Notes: generated by a model not told the origin, from the sequence alone. Positions 1 to 8,905 are shown, numbered from the stretch's first letter. The stretch is DNA of 64,000 nucleotides from Actinobacillus suis ATCC 33415 (GCF_000739435.1 NZ_CP009159.1:1674001-1738000), one strand, 5' to 3'. Numbers and translations: made by a program.

Positions 1-39
1 AAATGGGTCTGCGAAGGGAATTATTTGATCAGAAAATAA
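1..39 (+). CDS. Possible 3' end of an upstream gene
   Basis: Frame 1 is open from the window edge to a TAA at 37-39 and would encode a tail ending WVCEGNYLIRK. Thirteen codons are too few to recognise a family, and an open frame of this length can arise by chance. The 80 bases that follow, up to yihY, hold an uptake-signal-like AAGCGGTTAAATTT near 93-106 and no clear terminator, so an upstream gene could be co-transcribed with yihY. Low confidence. Confidence 0.25.
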   Translation, partial: KWVCEGNYLIRK

Positions 40-120
40 ATCCCCCTATCTACCCTTTTCTTGCTTACGAATGCTGAATTTGAGTGTTCGTAAGCGGTTA
101 AATTTCATCAAATTTTTACC

Positions 121-951
121 ATGAATACTCTTACGCTATTTTGCAAAATATTCTTTAAACGCTGGCAGCAAAATAAAATCGCCATTTCGGCGGGCTATCT
201 GACATACAGCACAATGTTAGCGATAGTCCCCTTGATTATGGTCGTATTTTCGGTCTTTACTTTTTTCCCAATCTTTCACGAAGCCACCGAATTACTTAAA
301 GATTTTATCTATGATAACTTCGCACCAAATGCGGGACATCTGGTTGAAGAATATATTGAGTTGTTCGTCAGCAATTCGAAAAAAATGGGATTAATCAGCA
401 TTGTCGGCTTATTTGTCGTCGCAGTGATGTTGATTTCCAGTATTGACCAAAGCCTAAATGACATCTGGCATAATACACGCAAGCGGTCGATTTTTATCTC
501 TTTTTTGCTCTACACTTTAATTCTGATTTTTGCGCCGATTTTTGCCGGAATGAGTATTGCAATTAGTACTTATGTGATGTCTTTCGAAATTTTTAGTGAA
601 AGTGGAATGTTGTCCTTTAGCCACTACTTACTCAAATATGTACCGTTCGGCTTAATTTGGTTATTATTTACTTTCGTGTATAAAATCGTGCCAAATACCA
701 AGGTAAAATGTAAGCATGCCGCAATCGGTGCATTATTTGCCGCAATATTTTTTACTTTGGGTAAGCAAGCGTTTATTTGGTATGTCACGACTTTCCCGTC
801 TTATCAAGCCATTTATGGCGCACTTGCCGTGTTACCGATCATGATTGTTTGGATTCACTTAAGCTGGCAAGTCGTGTTACTCGGCGGACAATTTGCTTCG
901 GTATTAAAAGATTTAGAAATGATAAAAAATGGAGAATTAGAACTAAAATGA
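121..951 (+). CDS. yihY: YihY/BrkB family inner membrane protein
   Basis: A 276-residue polytopic membrane protein of the YihY/virulence factor BrkB family (formerly wrongly called RNase BN). The N-terminus has the family feature of a short basic cytoplasmic stretch (FFKRWQQNK) followed by [18 protein letters not shown] and about five further hydrophobic segments, ending in a short polar tail. Length is normal for the family. The biochemical role is not established. The stop overlaps the dtd start in an ATGA (948-951), so the two genes are translationally coupled, a pairing known from other gamma-proteobacteria. The family call is secure, the function is not. Confidence 0.9.
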   Translation: MNTLTLFCKIFFKRWQQNKIAISAGYLTYSTMLAIVPLIMVVFSVFTFFPIFHEATELLKDFIYDNFAPNAGHLVEEYIELFVSNSKKMGLISIVGLFVVAVMLISSIDQSLNDIWHNTRKRSIFISFLLYTLILIFAPIFAGMSIAISTYVMSFEIFSESGMLSFSHYLLKYVPFGLIWLLFTFVYKIVPNTKVKCKHAAIGALFAAIFFTLGKQAFIWYVTTFPSYQAIYGALAVLPIMIVWIHLSWQVVLLGGQFASVLKDLEMIKNGELELK

Positions 952-1382
952 TTGGCTTAATCCAACGTGTAAAATGGGCAAAAGTAGAAGTTGAAGATCA
1001 AACGGTCGGTGAAATTGCGCATGGTTTATTGGTATTACTTGGCGTAGAACAAGGTGACGACCAAGCCAAAGCGGATAAATTGCTGGAAAAAGTGCTTAAC
1101 TATCGGGTATTTTCCGATGAACAAGGCAAAATGAACTTAAACGTACAGCAAGCCGGTGGAAGTTTATTAGTGGTATCACAATTTACTTTAGCAGCCGATA
1201 CCAACAAAGGTTTACGCCCAAGTTTTTCGCGTGGTGCAGCCCCTCAGGAGGCGAATGCGTTATACGAATATTTCCATCAGCAAGCCGCACAGAAAATCTA
1301 TACCCAAACCGGGCAATTCGCAGCAGATATGCAAGTCAGCTTACAAAATGATGGGCCGGTGACTTTTTGGTTACAGGTTTAA
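948..1382 (+). CDS. dtd: D-aminoacyl-tRNA deacylase
   Basis: A 144-residue cytoplasmic enzyme that hydrolyses D-amino acids (and glycine mischarged on tRNA-Ala) from tRNA. The ATG at 948 starts [15 protein letters not shown], the standard DTD N-terminus. The family motifs SQFTLAADT (about residues 78-86) and the C-terminal NDGPVTF (the Gly-cisPro-type signature region) are both present. An open frame continues further upstream, but that stretch is yihY read out of frame, so the ATG overlapping the yihY stop is the real start. A bidirectional terminator follows directly. Confidence 0.96.
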   Translation: MIGLIQRVKWAKVEVEDQTVGEIAHGLLVLLGVEQGDDQAKADKLLEKVLNYRVFSDEQGKMNLNVQQAGGSLLVVSQFTLAADTNKGLRPSFSRGAAPQEANALYEYFHQQAAQKIYTQTGQFAADMQVSLQNDGPVTFWLQV

Positions 1383-1386
1383 AACG

Positions 1387-1412
1387 AAAAAAGGTGCAAC
1401 TGCACCTTTTTT
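1387..1412. terminator. Bidirectional intrinsic terminator between dtd and the lectin lipoprotein gene
   Basis: AAAAAAGGTGCA / TGCACCTTTTTT forms a 12-bp inverted repeat with a T run on both strands. It sits 4 bases after dtd and 2 bases before the stop of the convergent gene, so it can serve both. Confidence 0.85.
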
Positions 1413-1414
1413 AC

Positions 1415-1924
1415 TTAATAGAAAAATTGCTGTCCTCGGCTGCCGTCACATTGATAAATCGCCAGTTTATTTCCTCGTTTACCAATATCCAGACATTTAC
1501 CGCTCATAGCGCTACGGATTTGTTGCCCGTCTCTAAACCACTGCTGATTCTCACCACCATGACAACGATAAGTAATCACTTTTGCGCCGTTATATTGGTG
1601 TTCACCGCCAACATCTAAACACTGCCCATTCACCCTAATTTGTGAATTCACAAATTCAAAACGCTGGTTCGCTTTACCGTGGCAGTGATAAGCAATGATT
1701 CCGCGATAATCGGAGCCGCTTTGATCTAAACATTTACCCGATGCCGTTTTAATTAATCCGCTATGCGGTAAATGTGGATAACCCTGCTGACTATTCGGTT
1801 GATGGTTTGGAATAACAATAACATTCGGTGTGTTCATCGGATAACCGCCTCCCATTTCGGCTGATGGAACAACATAAACACACGCCGACAACGCTAACGT
1901 TGTAAGTAACACAACTTTTTGCAT
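1415..1924 (-). CDS. Ricin B-type lectin domain lipoprotein
   Basis: A 169-residue predicted lipoprotein. The signal peptide ends in lipobox LSAC (Cys15). After a Pro/Asn-rich linker, residues about 57-169 form a beta-trefoil-like ricin B domain: three similar blocks, each with GKCLD or GQCLD, a YxCxG or YRCHG strand and a Q-x-W-type element (NQRFEF, NQQWF, GQQFFY). The fold usually binds sugars. Two of the three QxW positions have Phe instead of Trp. CdtA of Pasteurellaceae is also a ricin-type lipoprotein, but this protein is shorter and there is no cdtB or cdtC nearby, so it is not called CdtA. The gene appears to be alone in its transcript. Target unknown. Confidence 0.8.
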   Translation of the reverse strand: MQKVVLLTTLALSACVYVVPSAEMGGGYPMNTPNVIVIPNHQPNSQQGYPHLPHSGLIKTASGKCLDQSGSDYRGIIAYHCHGKANQRFEFVNSQIRVNGQCLDVGGEHQYNGAKVITYRCHGGENQQWFRDGQQIRSAMSGKCLDIGKRGNKLAIYQCDGSRGQQFFY

Positions 1925-2072
1925 AACATCTCCTTTATCGTTTTTATGATTTTTTTGAGCTTAATAAGAAGCATATTTTCGCTAAAAGTTCCCAAATCAC
2001 CAAAAGTAAAATACCCCAACCAAACAAAGGATGAGGCATTTTATTGGTAAAAAATTGAGAAAATTTAACCGC

Positions 2073-3266
2073 TTACGAGGCTGTTTGCACAGCTTTTGCT
2101 TTCGATTTTGTCGTCACTTTCAATAAGAAATAACCGATAACCGCCGAAACGAAAGTTCCCATTAAAATACCTAAACGAGCAAGCGCCAATAGGCTCTCGT
2201 CCGCATGTTCTTCGCCGAAAGCAAGCCCTGCAATAAACATCGACATGGTAAAGCCGATACCACACAGTACAGCAATCGCAAAAATTTGTTTAAAGTTAAT
2301 GCCTTTCGGTAACTTCGCAATGCGTAATAAAACCGCTAAATAACTGAATAAGAACACACCGAGCGGTTTACCGATAATCAAACCTAATGCCACACCTAAA
2401 GGTAAAGGTGATGTAATTTGCTCTAGACTCATACCCGTTAGTGAAACACCGGCATTGGAGAAGGCAAATAACGGTAAAATCACAAATGAACACCACGGCG
2501 CAAGAGTATGTTCAAGGTGATGCAATGGTGCTTCGCCGTTTTTACCGCGCAATGGAATACAGAAACCGATAATCACCCCCGCTAATGTGGCGTGTACACC
2601 GGATTTCAACACCGATGCCCATAAAATCGTACCAATAATCGCATAGTTCATCAACCCGACTACTTTATAGCGATTCATACCGATTAGAATCAAAATCGCA
2701 ATGCTGGCAATAATCAGCGCTTGAATACTCATCTCATGTGAGAAGAACAAGGCAATCACTACAATCGCGCCAAGGTCATCAATAATCGCTAAAGCAAGTA
2801 AAAACACCTTGAGTGCCGGTGGCACTTGTTTACAGAGTAAAGCCACAATACCTAACGCAAATGCAATATCGGTTGCCATCGGAATTGCCCAACCATCTTG
2901 GTAAGCCGGGAAATCTCGGTTAATCATCCAATAAATTAACGCCGGAATTACCATTCCGCCGATAGCGGCAAAAGCCGGAAACGCGGCTTTTTGGTAACTG
3001 GATAACGAACCTTCAAACAATTCTCGTTTTACTTCCAAGCCGACTAAAATAAAAAAGACCGCCATAAAGCCGTCATTCACCCACATGAGTAACGGCTTAT
3101 CAATGCTGAAGGCACCAAACTTAATTGCTACCTCGGTTTGCAAAAAACTAAAATAAAGTTGCTTTAAATCCGTATTCGCAAAAATCATTGCGAGTAAGGC
3201 GGAAACCAACAATAAAATCCCACTTGCTGCTTCTAGCTTCAGAAATTTCTGAATCTGTTTGATCAT
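2073..3266 (-). CDS. nhaA: Na+/H+ antiporter NhaA
   Basis: A 397-residue inner-membrane antiporter that exchanges internal Na+ (or Li+) for external protons. It has about a dozen hydrophobic segments. The paired aspartates of the ion site are visible in [12 protein letters not shown], the half-helix region in ATDIAFALG, and the N-terminus [13 protein letters not shown] is typical of NhaA. Length matches the family (about 390). No nhaR regulator lies next to it. It is divergent from the EamA gene across 170 bases. Confidence 0.96.
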   Translation of the reverse strand: MIKQIQKFLKLEAASGILLLVSALLAMIFANTDLKQLYFSFLQTEVAIKFGAFSIDKPLLMWVNDGFMAVFFILVGLEVKRELFEGSLSSYQKAAFPAFAAIGGMVIPALIYWMINRDFPAYQDGWAIPMATDIAFALGIVALLCKQVPPALKVFLLALAIIDDLGAIVVIALFFSHEMSIQALIIASIAILILIGMNRYKVVGLMNYAIIGTILWASVLKSGVHATLAGVIIGFCIPLRGKNGEAPLHHLEHTLAPWCSFVILPLFAFSNAGVSLTGMSLEQITSPLPLGVALGLIIGKPLGVFLFSYLAVLLRIAKLPKGINFKQIFAIAVLCGIGFTMSMFIAGLAFGEEHADESLLALARLGILMGTFVSAVIGYFLLKVTTKSKAKAVQTAS

Positions 3267-3436
3267 AAAAATCTCCTATCGTTAAATGAGGTTATTATGT
3301 TTAAACTTCATTTTACCTCTTTTCTGACATTAACATTTTTTTAACCTAATACAAAAGTAGAATTCGCTGTAATTTTGTTAAAATAAGGGATAAATTTCAT
3401 CTATTTGCTTATTTTTAAATCAAAAGAGGTATCACT

Positions 3437-3865
3437 ATGTCAAATGAATGGCTTTATTGGGCGCTCGCCTCCGCATTATTCGCTTCACTTACTGCAATTT
3501 TTGCTAAAGTCGGCTTACAGGGTATTGATTCGGATTTCGCTACCTTTATCCGAACGGTGGTCATTCTGATCGCACTCGCCGCCTTTCTGACTTATAGCGG
3601 TAAATGGCAGCCGTTCGGTTCTCTAACCGGTAAAAACTGGACATTTTTAATCTTATCGGGACTAGCCACCGGTGTTTCGTGGCTTGCTTATTTCAAAGCG
3701 TTACAAATGGGAAATGCCTCGCAAGTTGCCCCGATTGATAAATTTAGTATTGTTTTAGTTACCGTATTTGCCGTAATCTTTTTAGGCGAAAGACCGAGCG
3801 GTCAAGATTGGATCGGTATTGCGCTTGTCGCCGCGGGTGTTTTAACCCTTGCAATAAAGCGGTAG
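3437..3865 (+). CDS. Half-size EamA/DMT family transporter
   Basis: A 142-residue membrane protein with one EamA domain (about five hydrophobic segments) instead of the two found in full-length drug/metabolite transporters. Family motifs include the N-terminal WALASALFASLTAIFAKVGLQGI and, near the end, PIDKFSIVLVTVFAVIFLGE. Such single-domain members presumably work as dimers. A good RBS (AGAGGT) precedes the ATG. The substrate cannot be inferred. An uptake-signal core (ACCGCTTGT at 3904-3912) separates it from the next gene. Confidence 0.85.
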   Translation: MSNEWLYWALASALFASLTAIFAKVGLQGIDSDFATFIRTVVILIALAAFLTYSGKWQPFGSLTGKNWTFLILSGLATGVSWLAYFKALQMGNASQVAPIDKFSIVLVTVFAVIFLGERPSGQDWIGIALVAAGVLTLAIKR

Positions 3866-3924
3866 AATATCATTAATTTTTTGCAAAATTTCGATTAAAT
3901 TTAACCGCTTGTAAGACCCTATTT

Positions 3925-4653
3925 ATGGCAAACTCATTCCCAATTATTGAAGTGGTATTTGCTCATTATGATGAGCCGATACCACTTCCTTTTTTACCGC
4001 CGGCCGAGCTTTCCGAACGCCAATTAAAACGTTGGAAAAGTCGCAGAACCGCCCATTTTCTATTGACTCAACTGTTTGAAAAATATCAATTACCACTAAA
4101 TTTATTGGACGATATTCAACGTACGCAAAGCGGCAGACCTTTTGTACAACATGAGAACATCGATTTTAATATCAGCCATTCCGGCGAGTGGGTGGCGGTA
4201 ATCTTTTGTTATCATAAAAGTAAATTACAAGTGGGGATTGATATTGAACATCCGCAAAAAATCAGACGCTATGCCGATCTGTTACGTCATTATGCGAATG
4301 CGGAAGAAATCGAAGGATTACTTGAGCGAAATCACACACCATTTACCGAATTAGCCGATCGGTTTTATTTGAGCTGGTGTTTGCATGAAGCGGTACTGAA
4401 ATCACAAGGTGTGGGGATTGTGAAATTATCTGAAGTGCAACATCTTCCACTACAGCGCATTGTCCGTTCGGCATACTGCCCGGCAGGCACATTACATTTT
4501 TATCATCAGCTGCCGTTTTACTTATGCTATTTTTATCAAGATTTAGCGAACTCGCTTGCCATTATTAGTGAATGGAAAGACGGTAAATTGCAAAAAATTT
4601 CTGATTTTCAACCGCTTGTTTATCAAGTTAATCCAAGGAACCTAAATGCCTAA
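3925..4653 (+). CDS. 4'-phosphopantetheinyl transferase superfamily protein
   Basis: A 242-residue Sfp/AcpT-like protein expected to move phosphopantetheine from CoA onto a carrier-protein serine. The Mg-binding motif GIDIE (Asp106, Glu108) is intact. The second motif reads WCLHEAVLKSQGVG (151-164), where the usual W-x-x-KEA lysine is His154, while Glu155 and Lys159 are kept. The carrier protein is not identifiable here, as no NRPS or PKS gene is in the window. Its 3' end overlaps psiE by 8 bases, so the two are probably co-transcribed. Confidence 0.85.
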   Translation: MANSFPIIEVVFAHYDEPIPLPFLPPAELSERQLKRWKSRRTAHFLLTQLFEKYQLPLNLLDDIQRTQSGRPFVQHENIDFNISHSGEWVAVIFCYHKSKLQVGIDIEHPQKIRRYADLLRHYANAEEIEGLLERNHTPFTELADRFYLSWCLHEAVLKSQGVGIVKLSEVQHLPLQRIVRSAYCPAGTLHFYHQLPFYLCYFYQDLANSLAIISEWKDGKLQKISDFQPLVYQVNPRNLNA

Positions 4654-5065
4654 ACTCACATTAGCAGAAAAACACTCTCGCTTTGGAAAAATTGTTTCCG
4701 AGTTTTTCCAGTGGACGCTCAATATTTCGTTATTAGTGGCGGGGGTATTACTCTCTTATTCGCTCTTTTCCGAAGCCTATTCTTTATTTGAATTATTGGC
4801 AAACCATAGTGAAAAATTCCAAATCGTTGAGAAAATTGTGATTTTCTTCCTTTATTTCGAATTTTTAGCCCTAATCGTGCAATATTTTAAATATAATTAT
4901 CACTTCCCTCTGCGCTACTTCCTGTATATCGGGATTACTGCCATGGTACGCTTAATTATTGTCGATCATTCCAATGCAATACATACACTGCTATTTGCAC
5001 TATCTATTTTAGTAATGATTATCGCATTATTTATTGTTCATACAGACCGCTTACGTAAAAGCTAA
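4646..5065 (+). CDS. psiE: PsiE family phosphate-starvation-inducible membrane protein
   Basis: A 139-residue inner-membrane protein with four predicted transmembrane segments (about 25-45, 60-80, 85-105, 112-132) and the PsiE pattern KIVIFFLYFEFLALIVQYF and FPLRYFLYIGITAMVRLIIV. The family is named from its Pho regulation in E. coli; its biochemical role is unknown. It overlaps the phosphopantetheinyl transferase gene, and nudF follows after 9 bases, suggesting one transcript. No Pho box was recognised upstream. Confidence 0.85.
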   Translation: MPKLTLAEKHSRFGKIVSEFFQWTLNISLLVAGVLLSYSLFSEAYSLFELLANHSEKFQIVEKIVIFFLYFEFLALIVQYFKYNYHFPLRYFLYIGITAMVRLIIVDHSNAIHTLLFALSILVMIIALFIVHTDRLRKS

Positions 5066-5074
5066 GGAATTTAT

Positions 5075-5698
5075 ATGGCTGAGATTCTTCAATTCTCACA
5101 ACATGACTTACATATGCTCAAAGAAGAAACCGTCTATAAAGGGCATTTTGAACTGAAAAAAATGCACTTTCGCCATAAATTATTTTCCGGCGAAATGAGT
5201 GGAGAAATCGTACGTGAATTATTAATTAAAGGCGCGGCATCTGCACTAATTGCCTATGATCCGGTTCGTGATAGCGTAGTGCTAGTTGAACAGGTTCGTA
5301 TCGGCGCTTATGATCCTCGTTCGGATAAATCGCCTTGGCTATTGGAACTGGTTGCCGGTATGGTGGATAAAGGAAATGAAGATCCGGCGGAAGTGGCAAT
5401 TCGAGAAGCACAAGAAGAAGCCGGTTTATACGTTGAAAAGGTGGAACACGCCCTGAGTATTTGGGATAGCCCAGGCGGACAATTGGAGCGTTTACATTTA
5501 TTCCTTGGTTTAATCGATAGCTCTGCGGTTCAATCAGGTGCAGTACATGGATTAGAAGAAGAAGGTGAAGATATTTTGGTACACGTTATCAGCCGTGAAC
5601 AAGCCTATCAGTGGGTTTGCGAAGGGAAAATTGACAATGTGATTGCCGTTGTCGGCTTACAATGGCTGCAACTTAATTATCAAAAATACCAAAAGTAA
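5075..5698 (+). CDS. nudF: ADP-ribose pyrophosphatase (Nudix)
   Basis: A 207-residue cytoplasmic Nudix hydrolase that splits ADP-ribose into AMP and ribose-5-phosphate. The Nudix box is complete: Gly of AGMVDKGNEDP, then REAQEEAGL with the catalytic Glu residues (about residues 95-117). The N-terminal dimerisation region and the overall length fit NudF. In E. coli nudF lies close to cpdA, and here cpdA is the next gene, although a terminator separates them. Confidence 0.94.
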   Translation: MAEILQFSQHDLHMLKEETVYKGHFELKKMHFRHKLFSGEMSGEIVRELLIKGAASALIAYDPVRDSVVLVEQVRIGAYDPRSDKSPWLLELVAGMVDKGNEDPAEVAIREAQEEAGLYVEKVEHALSIWDSPGGQLERLHLFLGLIDSSAVQSGAVHGLEEEGEDILVHVISREQAYQWVCEGKIDNVIAVVGLQWLQLNYQKYQK

Positions 5699-5729
5699 GA
5701 AACAATTTATTCAATTGACTAAAAGTTTT

Positions 5730-5755
5730 CGCCCTCTTTTAGAGGGCGTCTTTGT
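5730..5755 (+). terminator. Intrinsic terminator after nudF
   Basis: CGCCCTCT TTT AGAGGGCG (5730-5748) is a perfect 8-bp GC-rich hairpin followed by TCTTTGTT. It ends the transferase-psiE-nudF transcript. Confidence 0.8.
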
Positions 5756-5902
5756 TGATAAATACGCAAAAAAACGTAAATTTCTGTGAAAAATGAGGTA
5801 TAGCGCTCATTTTTAATCATCAGTAGCTGATAAACTTAAATAACATAGTAAAGTATTTATCTACGAGAGAACGAAAGTAGTCGCTTAAGAAGGAGAAAAA
5901 TA

Positions 5903-6730
5903 ATGAACGGCTTTTATTCGCTAGGTAAAAAGGAACCTGTTGTGCGATTACTTCAAATAACCGATCCACACCTATTTTCCGCTAAGCATGAAAAATTACT
6001 CGGCGTAAACACAACCGATAGTTTTCAAGCAGTACTTGATCAAATCCAACAAACCTCATTTGACTATGATTTAGTGCTTGCCACCGGTGATCTTATCCAA
6101 GATCACAATCCCGAAGCTTATCACCGTTTTGCCCAAATGGTGAAACCGCTTGCGAAGCCGATTTTTTGGCTGGAAGGAAATCATGATAGACAGCCGCAAA
6201 TGAGTCTCTATTTAGCCAAGCACCCGCATATTCAATCAGAAAAACAAATTTTAGCAGGTTTGCACTGGCAAATACTTTTACTTAACAGCCAAGTAGCAAA
6301 CGCACCTAGCGGCAATTTATCTTTCGGACAACTTGCGTGGCTAAATAGCAAATTGGCGGAATATCCCGAACGCTATACTTTAGTTGTGCTACACCATAAT
6401 ATTTTGCCGACAAATTCTGCATGGCTCGATCAACACTGTTTAAAAAATAGTGAGGCATTAGCTGAAGTGTTAAGCCGTTATCCAAACGTTAAAGCCATTT
6501 TACACGGACATATTCACCAAGAAGTCGATGCCGAGTGGAAAGGTTATCGAGTGTTAGCAACCCCTTCGACTTGTATTCAATTTAAACCGAATTGCGATGA
6601 GTTTACCCTTGATCTCTTACCTCAAGGCTGGCGAGAACTCAGTTTATTTGCAGACGGCAGAATTGAAACTGAAGTGAAGCGGTTAAATTCGAATGCTTTT
6701 TTACCGGACTTTCAGTCAAAAGGTTATTAA
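5903..6730 (+). CDS. cpdA: 3',5'-cyclic-AMP phosphodiesterase
   Basis: A 275-residue calcineurin-like metallophosphoesterase that degrades cAMP and so tunes CRP signalling, including competence in Pasteurellaceae. Metal-binding motifs appear in order: ITDPHLF (DxH), ATGDLIQDH (GDxxxD), LEGNHDR (GNHD/E), LHHN, and HGHIHQE (GHxH). A strong RBS (AAGGAG) lies 7-8 bases before the ATG at 5903. Length agrees with E. coli CpdA. The roughly 150 bases between the preceding terminator and this start contain its likely promoter but no site that could be assigned. Confidence 0.95.
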   Translation: MNGFYSLGKKEPVVRLLQITDPHLFSAKHEKLLGVNTTDSFQAVLDQIQQTSFDYDLVLATGDLIQDHNPEAYHRFAQMVKPLAKPIFWLEGNHDRQPQMSLYLAKHPHIQSEKQILAGLHWQILLLNSQVANAPSGNLSFGQLAWLNSKLAEYPERYTLVVLHHNILPTNSAWLDQHCLKNSEALAEVLSRYPNVKAILHGHIHQEVDAEWKGYRVLATPSTCIQFKPNCDEFTLDLLPQGWRELSLFADGRIETEVKRLNSNAFLPDFQSKGY

Positions 6731-6752
6731 TTAAAACCCCCGTGCAGAAATA

Positions 6753-6784
6753 AAAATGGCTAGGTATAAAACCCAGCCCATTTT
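6753..6784 (+). terminator. Probable terminator after cpdA
   Basis: AAAATGG/CCATTTT paired arms, extended by CT/AG across a one-base bulge, with a 13-base loop. The 3' arm ends in TTTT. It lies 23 bases after the cpdA stop. Confidence 0.6.
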
Positions 6785-6897
6785 GATACATAATGAATAA
6801 AATTTTTAACTGTCCGAATCAAGTCCGTACATATAGATAGACGCATCAACCGCCGAATAGTTCATGCAAATGATTCTTTTTTCGTGGAGATCCGACC

Positions 6898-6918
6898 ATG
6901 AATCTATTTCGTAACTAA
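6898..6918 (+). CDS. Candidate leader peptide (6 residues)
   Basis: ATG-AAT-CTA-TTT-CGT-AAC-TAA, preceded by GTGGAG with eight bases to the ATG, encodes MNLFRN. The stop is followed at once by a perfect hairpin, the usual order in translational or transcriptional attenuators. It contains no glutamine codon, so classical Gln-codon attenuation of glnA is not suggested. It may be a chance ORF. Confidence 0.25.
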   Translation: MNLFRN

Positions 6919-6945
6919 AACCATCTAATATTTGTTTAGATGGTT
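6919..6945 (+). terminator. Hairpin in the glnA leader, possible attenuator
   Basis: AACCATCTAA / TTAGATGGTT is a perfect 10-bp inverted repeat with a 7-base loop, followed by ATATTTTG. GC content is low, so terminator strength is doubtful. A second stem CGAAAGAA/TTCTTTCG at 6993-7011 with a 3-base loop lies downstream. Confidence 0.45.
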
Positions 6946-7127
6946 ATATTTTGACCTCACGCAAACGATTAAGTTCCGACAAGGGCCATATTCGAAAGAA
7001 TTTTTCTTTCGATTCGAAAATTTTTGCAAATAATGCTGTTTATCTATTTCAAATTTTCTCAAATTCTTGTATCTTTTTGCTTTCGCAAATTCCTGTGAAA
7101 ATCAACCCGCTTGAAGGAACTTCCACA

Positions 7128-8543
7128 ATGTCTGTAAAAAGAGTATTTGATTTAATTAAAGATAACGATATCAAATTCGTAATGTTAAAATTTACCGATA
7201 TCAAAGGTAAAGAACACGGTGTTTCACTCCCGGTAAGTTTAATCGGTGACGATTTAGAAGACTTATTCGAAGAAGGTAAAATGTTCGACGGTTCGTCTGT
7301 TGAAGGTTGGAAAGCTATCAATAAAGCCGATATGCTTTTAATGCCAATCGCTGAAACTGCTGTTGTTGACCCTTTCGCTCGAATCCCTACTCTTACTATC
7401 CGCTGTAGCATCTACGACCCAAACACAATGCAATCTTATGACCGTGACCCACGTTCAATTGCTATTCGTGCGGAAAATTACTTAAAATCAACCGGTATTG
7501 CTGATAGCGTAATGTTTGGTCCGGAACCGGAATTCTTCTTATTTGATGATGTACGTTATAACGTTGGTATGAACAACGTGTCGTACAAAATTGATGATAT
7601 TGAAGCGGCTTGGAACACAAATCGTAAATATGAAGACGGCAATACAGGCTATCGTCCGCTCAAAAAAGGCGGTTACTGTGCCGTTGCGCCAATCGACTCG
7701 GCACACGATATTCGTTCGGAAATGTGCTTAATTTTAGAAGAAATGGGCTTAGTGGTTGAAGCACATCACCATGAGGTGGCAACAGCAGGTCAAAATGAAA
7801 TTGCGACGAAATTTAACAGCCTTACTTTAAAAGCGGACGAAACACAGATCTATAAATATGTCGTGCAAAATGTTGCGTTAGAACACGGTAAAACAGCTTG
7901 CTTTATGCCAAAACCGTTTGCTGGTGATAACGGCTCAGGTATGCACTGTAATATGTCATTAAGCAAAGACGGCAAAAACGTATTTATGGGCGACAAATAT
8001 GCCGGTTTATCTGAAACTGCGCTTTATTATATCGGCGGTATCATTAAACATGCTAAAGCATTAAATGCGTTTACCAACCCAAGTACAAACTCATACAAAC
8101 GTTTAGTTCCGGGCTTTGAAGCACCAGTATTATTAGCTTATTCAGCAAGTAACCGTTCGGCATCAATCCGTATCCCAGCGGTAACCAGCCCGAAAGCAAC
8201 GCGTGTTGAAGCTCGTTTCCCGGATCCATTAGCAAACCCATACCTCTGCTTTGCAGCATTGTTAATGGCAGGTTTAGACGGCGTAATTAATAAAATTCAC
8301 CCAGGCGATGCAATGGATAAAAACCTTTATGACTTACCACCGGAAGAACTTAAAGAAATTCCGGCAGTGGCAAGCTCATTAGAAGAAGCGTTAGATTCAC
8401 TTGCAGCGGACTATGAGTTCTTAACTCAAGGCGGCGTATTCTCGAAAGAATTCGTAGATGCGTATATCGGTATCCGCCGTAAAGAGGTTGAGCGTTTAAA
8501 TATGACGCCACACCCAGTAGAATTCGAAATGTATTACGCATAA
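7128..8543 (+). CDS. glnA: Glutamine synthetase, type I
   Basis: A 471-residue dodecameric enzyme that makes glutamine from glutamate, ammonia and ATP. The ATG at 7128 gives [20 protein letters not shown], the standard GSI start, with RBS GAAGGA. Signatures include FDGSSVEGW, the metal-site [13 protein letters not shown], the ATP-binding [30 protein letters not shown], and the adenylylation-site region NLYDLPPEE near the C-terminus, which suggests control by GlnE. It is monocistronic, with its own leader and terminator. Confidence 0.98.
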   Translation: MSVKRVFDLIKDNDIKFVMLKFTDIKGKEHGVSLPVSLIGDDLEDLFEEGKMFDGSSVEGWKAINKADMLLMPIAETAVVDPFARIPTLTIRCSIYDPNTMQSYDRDPRSIAIRAENYLKSTGIADSVMFGPEPEFFLFDDVRYNVGMNNVSYKIDDIEAAWNTNRKYEDGNTGYRPLKKGGYCAVAPIDSAHDIRSEMCLILEEMGLVVEAHHHEVATAGQNEIATKFNSLTLKADETQIYKYVVQNVALEHGKTACFMPKPFAGDNGSGMHCNMSLSKDGKNVFMGDKYAGLSETALYYIGGIIKHAKALNAFTNPSTNSYKRLVPGFEAPVLLAYSASNRSASIRIPAVTSPKATRVEARFPDPLANPYLCFAALLMAGLDGVINKIHPGDAMDKNLYDLPPEELKEIPAVASSLEEALDSLAADYEFLTQGGVFSKEFVDAYIGIRRKEVERLNMTPHPVEFEMYYA

Positions 8544-8556
8544 TTGTAAAAAGATC

Positions 8557-8586
8557 AAAAAAGGCGACCGCTTGGTCGCCTTTTTT
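8557..8586. terminator. Terminator after glnA, shared with yidD side
   Basis: AAAAAAGGCGACC GCTT GGTCGCCTTTTTT: a 13-bp perfect stem with T runs on both strands. The stem and loop embed GACCGCTTG, a one-end version of the uptake-signal core. Confidence 0.9.
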
Positions 8587-8599
8587 ATTGCTATTTGAA

Positions 8600-8905
8600 C
8601 TAATGATCTTCGTGCAAATGTTGTTTACTACAACAACCTGGCACTGGATCTTCACCACCTTCACTCCAAGGATGGCAACGGGCAATTCGTTTTGTCGCCA
8701 GCCAACCACCTTTTATCGCACCATGCACTTTAATCGCTTCAACCGCATAAGTCGAACACGTCGGATAAAAACGACAGCGAGGCCCAATTAATGGGCTAAT
8801 GCAATAACGATAAAAATAGATTGGTAGTAATAGTAAACGAGCCCCAATTGAAGGCGTTACTTTTACACTTGTGGCTTTTTCGCCAGACGGATGTGACGAG
8901 CCCAT
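8600..8905 (-). CDS. yidD: Membrane protein insertion efficiency factor YidD
   Basis: A 101-residue small amphipathic protein that assists YidC-dependent insertion. The family core is clear: [23 protein letters not shown] and [15 protein letters not shown] followed by GGEDPVP. The ATG at 8905 lies inside rnpA (43-base overlap) but has a good RBS (GGAG seven bases upstream), and no later ATG, GTG or TTG precedes the conserved core, so this start is preferred. The N-terminal 15 residues are therefore encoded in two frames. It belongs to the conserved rpmH-rnpA-yidD group; yidC does not follow in this window. Confidence 0.9.
   Translation of the reverse strand: MGSSHPSGEKATSVKVTPSIGARLLLLPIYFYRYCISPLIGPRCRFYPTCSTYAVEAIKVHGAIKGGWLATKRIARCHPWSEGGEDPVPGCCSKQHLHEDH

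Larger units (their letters stand above)
6785..7127 (+). promoter_or_regulatory. Long structured leader of glnA
   Basis: These 343 bases before glnA hold no gene of normal size but are not featureless. A TATAGAT-like -10 lies near 6832-6838. A mini-ORF follows at 6898-6918 (MNLFRN) with GGAG eight bases before its ATG. A perfect 10-bp hairpin starts directly after its stop (6919-6945), and a second hairpin lies at 6993-7011. This resembles an attenuator or riboregulator layout. No known riboswitch class was recognised by eye. The reading frame of glnA is open through part of this stretch, but the clear RBS (GAAGGAA) and family N-terminus place the start at 7128. Confidence 0.5.

Noticed and set aside
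1415..1924. Cytolethal distending toxin subunit CdtA
   Set aside because: It shares the lipoprotein-plus-ricin plan but is shorter, with no CdtA-specific segments and no cdtB or cdtC next to it.
6951..7127. Extension of glnA to an upstream non-ATG start
   Set aside because: The glutamine synthetase N-terminus starts exactly at ATG 7128 with a good RBS; the upstream part is the leader.
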